DNA of 12,799 nucleotides from Holophagales bacterium UBA2201. GTDB lineage: Bacteria > Acidobacteriota > Thermoanaerobaculia > UBA2201. Of the stretch, positions 1 through 5,821 are shown one piece after another. The translations under genes were made by a program, and so were the position numbers. The notes below the pieces were generated by a model. The model searched no databases and was not told the origin of the DNA. It saw nothing but the letters and a program-made list of their open reading frames with translations. Each line of letters opens with the position of its first letter. Positions within the stretch are counted from its first letter, which is position 1. The stretch is taken from assembly GCA_002327305.1 (NCBI GenBank), contig DCUZ01000026.1, positions 2,958 to 15,756 on the forward strand. Reading direction: 5' to 3'.

Positions 1-549
1 CCCCGCCTCTCCTGGACCCTCCCCGCCGCCGACATCTGGGGCGGCCCGGCAGCCGCGGCCCAATGCCGCGTCTACCGCACGGGCGACCCCGCCGTCGTCC
101 CCGACCGCACCGCCGCCTCCCCCCACCTGGCCGCCGTCGTGGACGCCGCCGCCTGCCCCGGCGGGGCGTGCGCCTGGACCGACCCGGCCGCCCCCGTCCC
201 GGCTTATTACCAGGTCTCGTGCGAGACCGCGGAAGGGGAGGAGAGCGCCCTCAGCGCCGCCCCGCCGGCCCCGCCCGGATACCCCGCCGCCGCGTGGGAC
301 GGCGCGCAGGGGTGTACCCGCCTCACCTGGGGCCCCGTCACCCAGACCCTGGCGGGGGAGTGGGCCGTGATCCAGGGGTACCGCGTTTTCAGGGGGGCCG
401 ACCCCGATTTCCTCCCCGATGTGAGGGAGGGGAGCGACCAGGTGGGGTTCACCACCGCCCTGGAGTTCTGCCACCCCCACCCGGTCTCCGAAATCTATTA
501 CTATAAGGTTATGGCGCTGGATTCGAGGGGGAATACGGGGCCGTACTGA
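1..549 (+). CDS. Secreted fibronectin-III-like protein, 3' part (5' end outside window)
   Basis: The reading frame is open from the first base and ends at TGA 547-549, giving 182 residues of a longer protein. Two Fn3-like modules can be seen. The first (about residues 1-80) has the strand pattern RLSWTLP, CRVYRTGDP and YYQVSCE. The second (about 95-182) has CTRLTWGPV, IQGYRVFRG and IYYYKVMALDSRGN. Such modules are usual in extracellular adhesins and carbohydrate-associated proteins, so an exported surface or secreted role is inferred; the signal peptide would lie upstream of the window. Several cysteines (for example Cys52 and Cys57 in ACPGGAC) suggest disulfides outside the cytoplasm. The protein ends directly after the last Fn3 strand, with no sorting tail. 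A heptad repeat array starts seven bases after the stop codon. The catalytic or binding part, if any, cannot be seen. Confidence 0.75.
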   Translation, partial: PRLSWTLPAADIWGGPAAAAQCRVYRTGDPAVVPDRTAASPHLAAVVDAAACPGGACAWTDPAAPVPAYYQVSCETAEGEESALSAAPPAPPGYPAAAWDGAQGCTRLTWGPVTQTLAGEWAVIQGYRVFRGADPDFLPDVREGSDQVGFTTALEFCHPHPVSEIYYYKVMALDSRGNTGPY

Positions 550-555
550 AATAAG

Positions 556-632
556 TCGGCAGTGGGCAGTCGGCAGGCGTTAGTTGCCAGTCGGCAGTCG
601 TTAGTTGCCAGTTGGCAGTGGGCAGCGGGCAG
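556..632 (+). repeat. Heptad array 1, GGCAGTN orientation, 11 units
   Basis: Eleven consecutive 7-bp units in strict register, read as TCGGCAG, TGGGCAG, TTGCCAG, TCGTTAG and similar variants. Unit length never changes although single positions vary. It begins seven bases after the stop codon of the Fn3 gene. Together with the array at 883-980, which reads the complementary way, it forms an inverted pair around a 250-bp spacer. The right edge runs into GGGGGGATAGC, which resembles the GATAGT edge unit of other arrays in the window. Confidence 0.95.
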
Positions 633-882
633 TGGGGGGATAGCGGAATGAAAGAGTGGTGAGAGAGGATCAAGCGAGGCAAGAAACTGGGGGAGCATGG
701 CGATTAGAGTCCGGCCAAAGGCCTATAATAACGCTAATGGAAAATATGATAGATTTAGTCAAAAGGAATACAAGTGCCTATCCGGGAACCGATCAGCCTT
801 CAGGGAGAAGATTTGTATCTAATTGAAAATTTGGCAGATAGGAAGTTGCTATCCTAACTATGCCTCTTCTGCCGAATGCTCC
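633..882. other. Gene-free, AT-richer spacer between inverted heptad arrays
   Basis: About 250 bp with clearly lower G+C than the rest of the window. I find no convincing gene. The only short frames are an ATG ORF of 29 codons at 737-826 and chance frames that continue into the arrays. None shows a ribosome-binding site or a recognisable motif, and I see no remnant of the four-helix-bundle gene found between the next array pair. It sits where the 3144-3497 gene sits in that second pair, so it may be a different or decayed cargo, or a small RNA. Nothing in the sequence decides between these. Confidence 0.6.
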
Positions 883-980
883 CTGCCCACTGCTAACTGC
901 CGACTGCAGACTGCCCACTGCCGACTGCCCACTGCCGACTGCCCACTGCCGACTGCCCACTGCCGACTGCCCACTGCTAA
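883..980 (+). repeat. Heptad array 2, CTGCCNA orientation, 14 units
   Basis: Fourteen 7-bp units in register: CTGCCCA, CTGCTAA, CTGCCGA, CTGCAGA, then CTGCCCA and CTGCCGA alternating for about nine units (a 14-bp higher-order period), ending in CTGCTAA. A degenerate unit CTGCTTC follows at 981-987 and directly abuts the -35 box of the next operon. It is the inverted partner of the array at 556-632. The array has no stop codon in some frames, which creates spurious ORFs translating as LPTADCP/LPTAHCR heptapeptides. Confidence 0.95.
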
Positions 981-987
981 CTGCTTC

Positions 988-1016
988 TTGAACATTTCCC
1001 CGACTTATGGTATATA
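988..1016 (+). promoter_or_regulatory. Sigma70-type promoter of the 1053-3025 operon
   Basis: TTGAAC at 988-993 (five of six bases of the -35 consensus), a 17-bp spacer, and TATATA at 1011-1016; an overlapping TATAGT lies at 1013-1018. The region is AT-rich and lies 37-65 bp upstream of the start codon. The -35 box begins at the very edge of heptad array 2. Confidence 0.6.
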
Positions 1017-1037
1017 GTATGTGATTAGTAAATTCGA

Positions 1038-1045
1038 AGAGGAGG
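1038..1045 (+). promoter_or_regulatory. Strong ribosome-binding site for the 1053 gene
   Basis: AGAGGAGG lies seven bases before ATG 1053 and fixes that start. It contrasts with the - strand lipoprotein genes of this window, which have no Shine-Dalgarno sequence. Confidence 0.8.
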
Positions 1046-1052
1046 TTGCGTT

Positions 1053-1685
1053 ATGAAGAAATTGGTCCTTTTAGTCCTGATCCTGGGCCTCCCCGCCCTC
1101 GTGTTGGCTTCCAACATGGGGTTCAAGGCCCAGATCAACAAGACCGCCGGCGGGTCCAACGTGTGGTGGGTCTCCTTCCCCTACTTCTACGACCCCAACG
1201 GGGACGGGAGCGTCAACTCGACAGAGGTGTGCACCGACACCACAAACCTTGCTGGTATTGTAGCGTGGAATGCATCTACCGGCAAGATGGAAACCTTTAC
1301 GTGTGGAGGGTTCAGCACCCCGTTCACTATCAGCAAAGGTGTTAGTTATCGATTCGCAGGTAATGGCACGGCAGAGATCCAATGGACGGCCGTGGGATCG
1401 CACGACCCCTCTTTCGGCCACTCTTACACGGCTGGCGGCTCCAATGTGTGGTGGGTCTCTGTTCCCTATCATTGGAATCCCACGGGCGGTGTTAAAAATG
1501 CTGCAGCGATGTGTTCTGAGGTCACAAACTTAGCTGGTGTAGTTGACTGGAATGCAGCAACTGGTAAGACAGAGACTTTTACCTGCGGCGGTTTCACCAC
1601 CCCGTTCACCATTGATGTTTTCAGTGGTTACCGGTTTGCAGGCAACGGCTCTGCCACGATTACTTGGACTCCGTCGCACTACTGA
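1053..1685 (+). CDS. Secreted protein of two tandem ~90-residue repeats, first repeat with a calcium-type loop
   Basis: 210 residues with a Sec signal peptide (MKK, hydrophobic 4-18, likely cleavage after LVLA at 19). The mature protein consists of two repeats with a 95-residue period, starting at Thr31 and Thr126. Both read TAGGSNVWWVS.PY, then C, TNLAG.V.WNA.TGK.ETFTCGGF.TPFTI and YRFAGNG. Each repeat has two cysteines (60/84 and 154/178), which suggests one disulfide per repeat. Repeat 1 alone carries DPNGDGSVNSTE (47-58), a 12-residue EF-hand/dockerin-like loop with Asp47, Asn49, Asp51 and Glu58 in ligand positions; repeat 2 has lost it. I do not recognise a named family. A small exported beta-rich surface or matrix protein is inferred. 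It is the first gene of a two-gene operon, 17 bp before the next start. Base composition is patchy: GC-rich near the start and distinctly AT-richer at about 1230-1380 and 1470-1680. Confidence 0.85.
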   Translation: MKKLVLLVLILGLPALVLASNMGFKAQINKTAGGSNVWWVSFPYFYDPNGDGSVNSTEVCTDTTNLAGIVAWNASTGKMETFTCGGFSTPFTISKGVSYRFAGNGTAEIQWTAVGSHDPSFGHSYTAGGSNVWWVSVPYHWNPTGGVKNAAAMCSEVTNLAGVVDWNAATGKTETFTCGGFTTPFTIDVFSGYRFAGNGSATITWTPSHY

Positions 1686-1687
1686 TG

Positions 1688-1695
1688 AAGGAGAG
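1688..1695 (+). promoter_or_regulatory. Ribosome-binding site deciding the 1703 start
   Basis: AAGGAGAG lies seven bases before ATG 1703, just after the TGA (1683-1685) of the upstream gene. It favours ATG 1703, which places a signal peptide at the N-terminus, over the in-frame TTG at 1664 or ATG at 1685. Confidence 0.7.
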
Positions 1696-1702
1696 AGTGA
1701 AG

Positions 1703-3025
1703 ATGAAGAATATCCTTTTGACCCTTTTGATCCTCGGCTTGGCTGCTGGCCTTTTCCCCCAATGTCAAAATAGTATTCTCGGTGAAACCGAGATAAACGC
1801 CTGCGCCGTCAAGCCCCTCATCTACGGCGTCCGCAACCTGTGGACCACCGCGGGCGGCTCCTACAAGCATGTGTGGGCCCTCCACAACGCCGACGGCGCC
1901 CGGGCCATAGACAAGGCCCCCTCCGCCACCAACCCTGTCGCCACCTTCACCACCAACGCCGGTTGGGGATGCGGATCAGCCAACCTGCGGTGCATCCAGA
2001 TGCAGGGCGACGATTGCGGCAACTTCGACACGGCCGCCGTAGACCATTGCAAGTTCGTGTATCTGTTCGAGCAGAACAAGCTGGACGCCCAGCCCCAGTT
2101 CGCCGTACTCGTCTTTGGTGAGAACGCTGGAAACACCCTTCAAATGGAAACAGTCCAGACCAACATCAACACCGCGGGGCGCGGGTGCAACGCCACGATG
2201 ACCCCCGTCATCGGGACCATCTCAGCGACCAACCCCAACCAGCCCGCCATTGATTCCTACCTGCTCGACACCCCCGTCGGCTCCACCACCATCACCCTCT
2301 CCTGGGCCCTCCCCAACGGCGAGGGGATCATGTTCACCAAGGACACCGAGGACACCCTCACCTGCGGCCAGGCCTACGGCTTCAACCCGGCCGACCGCGC
2401 CGCGGCCATGGCCGAGCTGATCACCGGCTGGGAGATCTTCTACGCCTACGCCAACACCCCCCCCGCCCCTGGCCTCCGCGCCGGGTGGACGGCGGTGAAC
2501 GACACCGACGCCACCCGCGTCCAGGTGGGCGGCGTGTGGTACTCCACGAATGAGGCGGCCACCGTCGTCGTCCCCAACAGCGGCACCAACGGCATCCTCC
2601 TCTCCGTCAGCCCCATCTTCGACGGCGCCGCCGGCTCCCCCGGCCGGGCCATCCTGGGCACCAAGAGCGTCCGCCTCGCCGGTGTCACTTCCCTGGCCTC
2701 CGACCCGGTGGACCCCACCCCGGTTTCCTTTGCCTCCTTCACCGGCCGGTATGAGGACCTCCAGACCGTTTCCCTGGCCTGGGAGACCTCCTCGGAGACC
2801 GACGCCATGGGGTTCAACGTGTACCGCTCCCTCGACGGCGCCACCTGGACCAAGGCCAACAGCGCCCTCATCCCCGCCAAGGGGCAGGGCGGCGCCGGGG
2901 CCTCCTACGCCTTCACCGACCAACTGCCGAAACAGCGCGTCTACCAGAAGTGGCAGTACCGGGTGGAGGAACTCTCCAACGAGGGCCTGCGCGTGGCCGA
3001 GGCCAACACCACCGTCACCAAATAA
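1703..3025 (+). CDS. Secreted protein with C-terminal Fn3-like module
   Basis: 440 residues. ATG 1703 is chosen because it follows an RBS and starts a Sec signal peptide (MKN, hydrophobic ILLTLLILGLAAGLF). Cys21 in FPQC is a poor lipobox, so secretion rather than lipidation is likelier. The N-terminal third is cysteine-rich (about residues 21-155: GWGCGSANLRC, DDCGNFD, DHCKF). A middle beta-rich part has an Fn3-like start, ITLSWALPNGEG, and GWEIFYAYA. The last about 100 residues (340-440) are a typical bacterial Fn3-like module: VSLAWETSSETDAMGF, NVYRSLDG, ASYAFTDQ and YRVEEL. Modules of this type often close large exported proteins. The gene is the second of a promoter-to-terminator operon. 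An extracellular or cell-surface role beside the repeat protein at 1053 is inferred; the substrate or partner is unknown. Confidence 0.85.
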   Translation: MKNILLTLLILGLAAGLFPQCQNSILGETEINACAVKPLIYGVRNLWTTAGGSYKHVWALHNADGARAIDKAPSATNPVATFTTNAGWGCGSANLRCIQMQGDDCGNFDTAAVDHCKFVYLFEQNKLDAQPQFAVLVFGENAGNTLQMETVQTNINTAGRGCNATMTPVIGTISATNPNQPAIDSYLLDTPVGSTTITLSWALPNGEGIMFTKDTEDTLTCGQAYGFNPADRAAAMAELITGWEIFYAYANTPPAPGLRAGWTAVNDTDATRVQVGGVWYSTNEAATVVVPNSGTNGILLSVSPIFDGAAGSPGRAILGTKSVRLAGVTSLASDPVDPTPVSFASFTGRYEDLQTVSLAWETSSETDAMGFNVYRSLDGATWTKANSALIPAKGQGGAGASYAFTDQLPKQRVYQKWQYRVEELSNEGLRVAEANTTVTK

Positions 3026-3053
3026 GAACAACCCCTCTTCATAAACCGCATAC

Positions 3054-3090
3054 AAACGGCGGGCCCGATTCGGGCCCGCCGTTTATTTTA
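3054..3090 (+). terminator. Rho-independent terminator of the 1053-3025 operon
   Basis: Perfect 13-bp stem AAACGGCGGGCCC (3054-3066) and its complement (3072-3084), loop GATTC, followed by the T-rich tail ATTTTA. It lies 28 bp after the stop codon. Heptad array 3 starts just after it. Confidence 0.93.
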
Positions 3091-3094
3091 ATAG

Positions 3095-3143
3095 TGGGCA
3101 GGTGTTAGTGGGCAGTTGTTAGTCTGCAGTGGGCAGTTGTTAG
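3095..3143 (+). repeat. Heptad array 3, GGCAGTN orientation, 7 units
   Basis: Seven 7-bp units: TGGGCAG, GTGTTAG, TGGGCAG, TTGTTAG, TCTGCAG, TGGGCAG, TTGTTAG. The next three bases (3144-3146) are the reverse complement of the TAA stop codon of the four-helix-bundle gene, so the array abuts that coding region exactly. It is the inverted partner of the long array at 3517-3705. Confidence 0.95.
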
Positions 3144-3497
3144 TTAGCTGGGGATGGCTTTTCTCAGACTCCAGATGATCCGTCCCACTTCGTCGCATTG
3201 GTCTAAAAGGAGGGATGAATCGGATGGGGATGTAAAACCGACGGCCGAAGCGAACTCCAACAGATATAATGTCTCGGCTTGTGATCCCAGCGCGATATCA
3301 AGAAAATGCCTGAATTCCTTCTTGCTTTTTCGGTTAGCGCCTTCGACGATATTGGTGGGTATGGACAATGCCGCCCGGCGTAACTGCTGGGTGAGGCCAA
3401 AGCGTTCACGCGCGGGAAACGGTTCAGTGGCGCGGTACACCGCTAATGCCAGGGCATGCGCTTTTTGCCATGCGATCAGGTTCTTATAATTAGCCAT
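3144..3497 (-). CDS. Four-helix-bundle protein, 23S rRNA-IVS / bAvd-like family
   Basis: 117 residues, the usual family length. Family signatures can be seen: LIAWQKAHALA near the N-terminus, then FPARERFGLTQQLRRAALS, IPTNIVEGANRKSKKEFRH, and FLDIALGSQAETLYLLE. The ATG at 3497 is preferred to TTG 3500 because AAAGGA lies seven bases upstream. Members of this family are encoded in intervening sequences of some 23S rRNA genes and resemble the bAvd accessory protein of diversity-generating retroelements, a basic pentamer that binds nucleic acid. The function of stand-alone copies is not established. Here no rRNA gene or reverse transcriptase is present. Instead the gene is tightly enclosed by inverted heptad arrays and its TAA stop abuts one of them. 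Its composition is clearly less GC-rich than the neighbours, consistent with transfer. A role connected with the arrays is inference. Confidence 0.9.
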   Translation of the reverse strand: MANYKNLIAWQKAHALALAVYRATEPFPARERFGLTQQLRRAALSIPTNIVEGANRKSKKEFRHFLDIALGSQAETLYLLEFASAVGFTSPSDSSLLLDQCDEVGRIIWSLRKAIPS

Positions 3498-3504
3498 CAA
3501 ACCG

Positions 3505-3510
3505 TCCTTT
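3505..3510 (-). promoter_or_regulatory. Ribosome-binding site of the four-helix-bundle gene
   Basis: AAAGGA on the - strand, seven bases before ATG 3497. It lies between the start codon and the edge of heptad array 4. Confidence 0.6.
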
Positions 3511-3516
3511 CAAGGC

Positions 3517-3705
3517 AACTATCTACTCCCAACTGCCAACTGCCGACTAACAACTGCCGACTGCCCACTAACAACTGCCGACTAACAACTGCCGACTAAC
3601 AACTGCCCACTGCCAACTAACAACTGCCCACTGCCGACTAACAACTGCCGACTAACAACTGCCGACTAACAACTGCCGACTGCCCACTAACAACTGCCAA
3701 CTATC
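3517..3705 (+). repeat. Heptad array 4, NACTGCC orientation, 27 units, longest array
   Basis: Twenty-seven 7-bp units in perfect register. The order is AACTATC (3517-3523), TACTCCC, 24 units of AACTGCC, GACTGCC, CACTGCC, GACTAAC, CACTAAC or AACTAAC (3531-3698), and a closing AACTATC (3699-3705). The same edge unit occurs at both ends. About one unit in three is the CTAAC type, which carries a stop codon in one frame. The closing unit contains the TAG stop (complement at 3701-3703) of the glycosyltransferase gene. It is the inverted partner of array 3 around the four-helix-bundle gene. Confidence 0.95.
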
Positions 3706-5818
3706 TCCCCCTGGGTCCGGTGGGAACAACCTGAATGTCGATGCTCCGCCCCCGGCGGGAAACCACCCGGCACTCGATCCCTTCGGGGACCGCGGGGGCG
3801 CGGGAGCGGCGGGGGAGCTCCACCGTCATGTTGTGGACGGGGGTGTGGAGGGTGATCCAGGAGGCCACGGCCCACTTGCTGAGGTAGTTCACCGCGCGGG
3901 CCCTCGGGAAGGCCTCCCAGTAGGACTCGATGGTGTAGGGGAGGCCGCCGATGTGGAGGTCGGCCTCGCGCGGCAGTTCGGGGAGGAGGCGGGTCAGGGA
4001 CTGGAGGAACATCCGGTTGATCCGCCCGCTGTCGCGCCATTCGCCGTAGGACCAGAAGAGGGGGGAGAAGGCGGCGTGGGCGCCCGCGAGGAGGGCCAGG
4101 AGGAGGAGCGGGGCGAGGGCGGAACCCGGAGGCGGAAGGCGGAAGGCGGAAGGTGGAGCGGGGGCGACACCCTGTGCGGGCGTCCTGAACCCGCGTTGGG
4201 TCCGAGCGAAGGACGGAAGGGCGGACGCGGGCGCGTCGTCCGGCAGGGCCGTTGCTTGATTTTCTTCCTCCTTCCTCCTTCCTCCTTCCTCCTCTGCCCA
4301 TGCCGTTCCTTCCTCCTTCCGTCTGCCCCCTGCCAACTGCCCCCTGCCGACTGCCCACTGCCCACTGCCCACTGCCAACTGCCGACTGCCAACTGCCGTC
4401 TGCCCTGCTTTCCCCACCGCCATCCCCACCATCATGCAATACGGCACCAGGGGCAGGTACATGTACCGGTGGACGTCGCGGAGGAGGAACATGCGGTGGG
4501 AGGGGAGGAGGATGAAGAGGGGGAGGAGGAGCCACGCCAGCCCCAGGAGGAGGGCGCGCCCCCGGGCCGGGGTCCGGGTGAGCATCCGCAGGCCCGCCCT
4601 CAGGGCAAAGGCGAGCAGGCCCAGGAACAGGAGGGCGGCGGTGAGGTGGAGGGCCCCCTCGGCCGCGGCTCGCGGGACCGCCTCGGCGGGGAGGCCGGCG
4701 GGGACGGCGAAGAGGCGGGCGGTCCACGCGCCGGCGGCCGGCGGGGGGAGGAGGGGAAGGAGGAACGGCAGGGCCAGCAGAAGGGTCAGGGGCAGGCCTG
4801 GAGCGAGGGCCCAGAGGCGGGAAAGGCGGAGGTTGGCGGCCGTTCCCAGGAGGGCCGCCCATCCCAGCAGTAAGACGATCACGGCGAAGGGGGCGGCCCG
4901 GAGGGGGGCGGCCGCGGTGAGGAGCCCCGAAAGGCGGGGGGGGTCGAGAAGGTCGAGGAAGTAGGTGGCCGTGATGCCGGTGAGGGCCGGAAGGGTCCCG
5001 CCCGCGGGTTCGGGGGCCGGGAGGAGATACCCTCCCACCCCCCCCAGGACGGCCCACCTTGCCGCCAGGAGGATGGCGGCGGTCAGGGCGTAGAGGAGGA
5101 AGGAGGAAGGGAGAAGACGGAAGAAGGACGAAGGACCCGTGAACGGCGCACCCAGTCCCCCTTCTGCCTTCTCTCTGTCCGCCAGGACTCCGTGGATCCA
5201 GATGAGGGCGGGAAATATGACGGCCAGCTCCTTGGACCAGAACGCCAGGGCGAACAGCCCCAGCGCCAGGGCGGTCCAGCGCACGCGCCCCCGGCCGGGG
5301 TCTTGGCCCCTGAGGTGGGCGAGGAAGGCCCCCAGCAGAAGGAGGGCGCAGAGGATGTCCTGCCTCCGGGCGGAGGTGGGGAGGGTCTCCACCAGGATGG
5401 GGTGGAGGGCGAAGAGGGCGGCGCCGAGCCAGGCGGCGAAGGCCCTCCCCTCCAGGAGGCGGCGGAAGAGGAAGAAGGCCATCAGGACGGCCGCCGCGTG
5501 GAGGAGGAGGTCGGTGAGGTGGTACCCGAACGGGTTGAGGCCCCACACGGCGTAGTCGGCGGCGTAGGAGAGGGAGGTGACGGGGCGATGGAACCGGGCA
5601 TGGTCGGCGAAGGCGCTCCCGGCCATGAGGGGGGAGGTCCAGAGGCGGCCGAAATCGCCCCACGATCCGATGCGGGCGGTCTCGATGAGGGTGAGGGTGT
5701 CGGTCCCGGTGAAAAAATACCCCAGGACCCGGTGGTGGGCCCCGAACGCGAGGGCCGCCAGGAGCACCAGCGCGGCCCACGCCTTCCGTTGAAGGGGGGC
5801 CGGACGGGACGGCGTCAT
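3701..5818 (-). CDS. GT-C type membrane glycosyltransferase (PMT-like) with two heptad-repeat insertions
   Basis: 705 residues with many hydrophobic segments from residue 13 onward. The N-terminal part looks like polytopic GT-C enzymes of the PMT/TPR-glycosyltransferase type: YFFTGTDTLTLIE in the first loop (Asp40 and Glu46 are candidate catalytic acids), then FHRPVTSLSYAADYAVWGLN and FGYHLTDLLLHAA, and HPILVETLPTSARRQD. Such enzymes use lipid-linked sugars on the outer face of the inner membrane; the acceptor here is unknown. ATG 5818 is three bases after the TAG of the upstream lipoprotein gene and has no clear RBS, so translational coupling is likely. Two low-complexity stretches interrupt the protein between membrane segments: residues about 213-242 (PSSFFRLLPSSFLL) and about 470-565 (VGSRQLAVGSGQWAVGRGQ to PPSAFRLPP). 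Both are encoded by heptad DNA arrays. The final 140 residues form a soluble-looking tail (FWSYGEWRDSGRINR). The stop codon lies in the edge unit of array 4. Confidence 0.8.
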   Translation of the reverse strand: MTPSRPAPLQRKAWAALVLLAALAFGAHHRVLGYFFTGTDTLTLIETARIGSWGDFGRLWTSPLMAGSAFADHARFHRPVTSLSYAADYAVWGLNPFGYHLTDLLLHAAAVLMAFFLFRRLLEGRAFAAWLGAALFALHPILVETLPTSARRQDILCALLLLGAFLAHLRGQDPGRGRVRWTALALGLFALAFWSKELAVIFPALIWIHGVLADREKAEGGLGAPFTGPSSFFRLLPSSFLLYALTAAILLAARWAVLGGVGGYLLPAPEPAGGTLPALTGITATYFLDLLDPPRLSGLLTAAAPLRAAPFAVIVLLLGWAALLGTAANLRLSRLWALAPGLPLTLLLALPFLLPLLPPPAAGAWTARLFAVPAGLPAEAVPRAAAEGALHLTAALLFLGLLAFALRAGLRMLTRTPARGRALLLGLAWLLLPLFILLPSHRMFLLRDVHRYMYLPLVPYCMMVGMAVGKAGQTAVGSRQLAVGSGQWAVGRGQLAGGRRKEEGTAWAEEEGGRRKEEENQATALPDDAPASALPSFARTQRGFRTPAQGVAPAPPSAFRLPPPGSALAPLLLLALLAGAHAAFSPLFWSYGEWRDSGRINRMFLQSLTRLLPELPREADLHIGGLPYTIESYWEAFPRARAVNYLSKWAVASWITLHTPVHNMTVELPRRSRAPAVPEGIECRVVSRRGRSIDIQVVPTGPRGR
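4131..4151 (+). repeat. GGCGGAA heptad repeat inside the glycosyltransferase gene
   Basis: Three exact 7-bp units followed by a degenerate GGTGGAG. In the gene's sense it reads TTCCGCC and gives the residues PSAFRLPP. The period is 7, like the GGCAGTN arrays, but the unit is different. The CTTCCTC repeat at 4264-4291 faces it in a roughly inverted way across 112 bp. Confidence 0.85.
4264..4291 (+). repeat. CTTCCTC heptad repeat inside the glycosyltransferase gene
   Basis: Four exact 7-bp units, followed at 4306-4320 by another short stretch of the same kind (CCTTCCTCCTTCC) that leads into heptad array 5. In the sense strand it encodes the charged stretch GGRRKEE. It is pyrimidine-rich and faces the purine-rich GGCGGAA repeat. 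Confidence 0.85.
4321..4404 (+). repeat. Heptad array 5, in-frame and stop-free, 12 units inside a CDS
   Basis: Twelve units in register: GTCTGCC, CCCTGCC, AACTGCC, CCCTGCC, GACTGCC, CACTGCC three times, AACTGCC, GACTGCC, AACTGCC, GTCTGCC. The length is 84 bp, exactly 28 codons, so the reading frame is kept. Unlike the intergenic arrays it contains no CTAAC or TTAAC-type unit, which would put a stop codon into one of the frames. Its translation is the heptapeptide-like AVGSGQW series (about residues 472-500). Confidence 0.95.
5095..5136 (+). repeat. GGAGGAA-type heptad repeat, second insertion in the glycosyltransferase gene
   Basis: Six 7-bp units: GGAGGAA, GGAGGAA, GGGAGAA, GACGGAA, GAAGGAC, GAAGGAC. 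A pyrimidine-rich stretch with weak 7-bp periodicity (CTTCTGC, CTTCTCT; 5161-5181) faces it across about 25 bp. It encodes PSSFFRLLPSSFLL in a loop just before a membrane segment (about residues 228-242). Confidence 0.7.
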
Positions 5819-5821
5819 CCG

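Larger units (their letters stand above)
3095..3705. other. Composite unit: four-helix-bundle gene flanked by inverted heptad arrays
   Basis: Array 3 (GGCAGTN) and array 4 (NACTGCC) enclose one small gene with almost no other sequence. The layout is arm, gene, arm, and it lies between the terminator of the + operon and the stop codon of the convergent - strand gene. Array pairs with the same polarity but other cargo occur at 556-980 and 8173-8369. Whether the unit moves is inference. No transposase, reverse transcriptase or target-site duplication is visible, apart from AACTATC units at both ends of array 4. Confidence 0.5.

Noticed and set aside
737..826. Small 29-codon ORF in the spacer between arrays 1 and 2
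   Set aside because: No ribosome-binding site and no recognisable motif; too short to support.
823..1017. ORF through array 2 giving LPTADCP/LPTAHCR heptapeptides
   Set aside because: A 7-bp unit without stops produces a 7-residue repeat in any frame; there is no RBS and the frame ends inside the promoter region.
1664..1702. TTG 1664 as start of the Fn3 gene
   Set aside because: It overlaps the preceding gene and places 13 residues before the signal peptide; ATG 1703 has an RBS seven bases upstream.
3144..3497. Diversity-generating retroelement with bAvd
   Set aside because: No reverse transcriptase, template repeat or C-type lectin-like variable target is visible in the window; only the family resemblance of the small protein.
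3517..3705. CRISPR array
   Set aside because: Units are 7 bp and directly adjacent without spacers, and no cas genes are present.
3687..5780. Second - strand frame of nearly 700 codons overlapping the glycosyltransferase
   Set aside because: Translation is Pro/Arg-rich without membrane segments or motifs; the other frame has the polytopic GT-C pattern.
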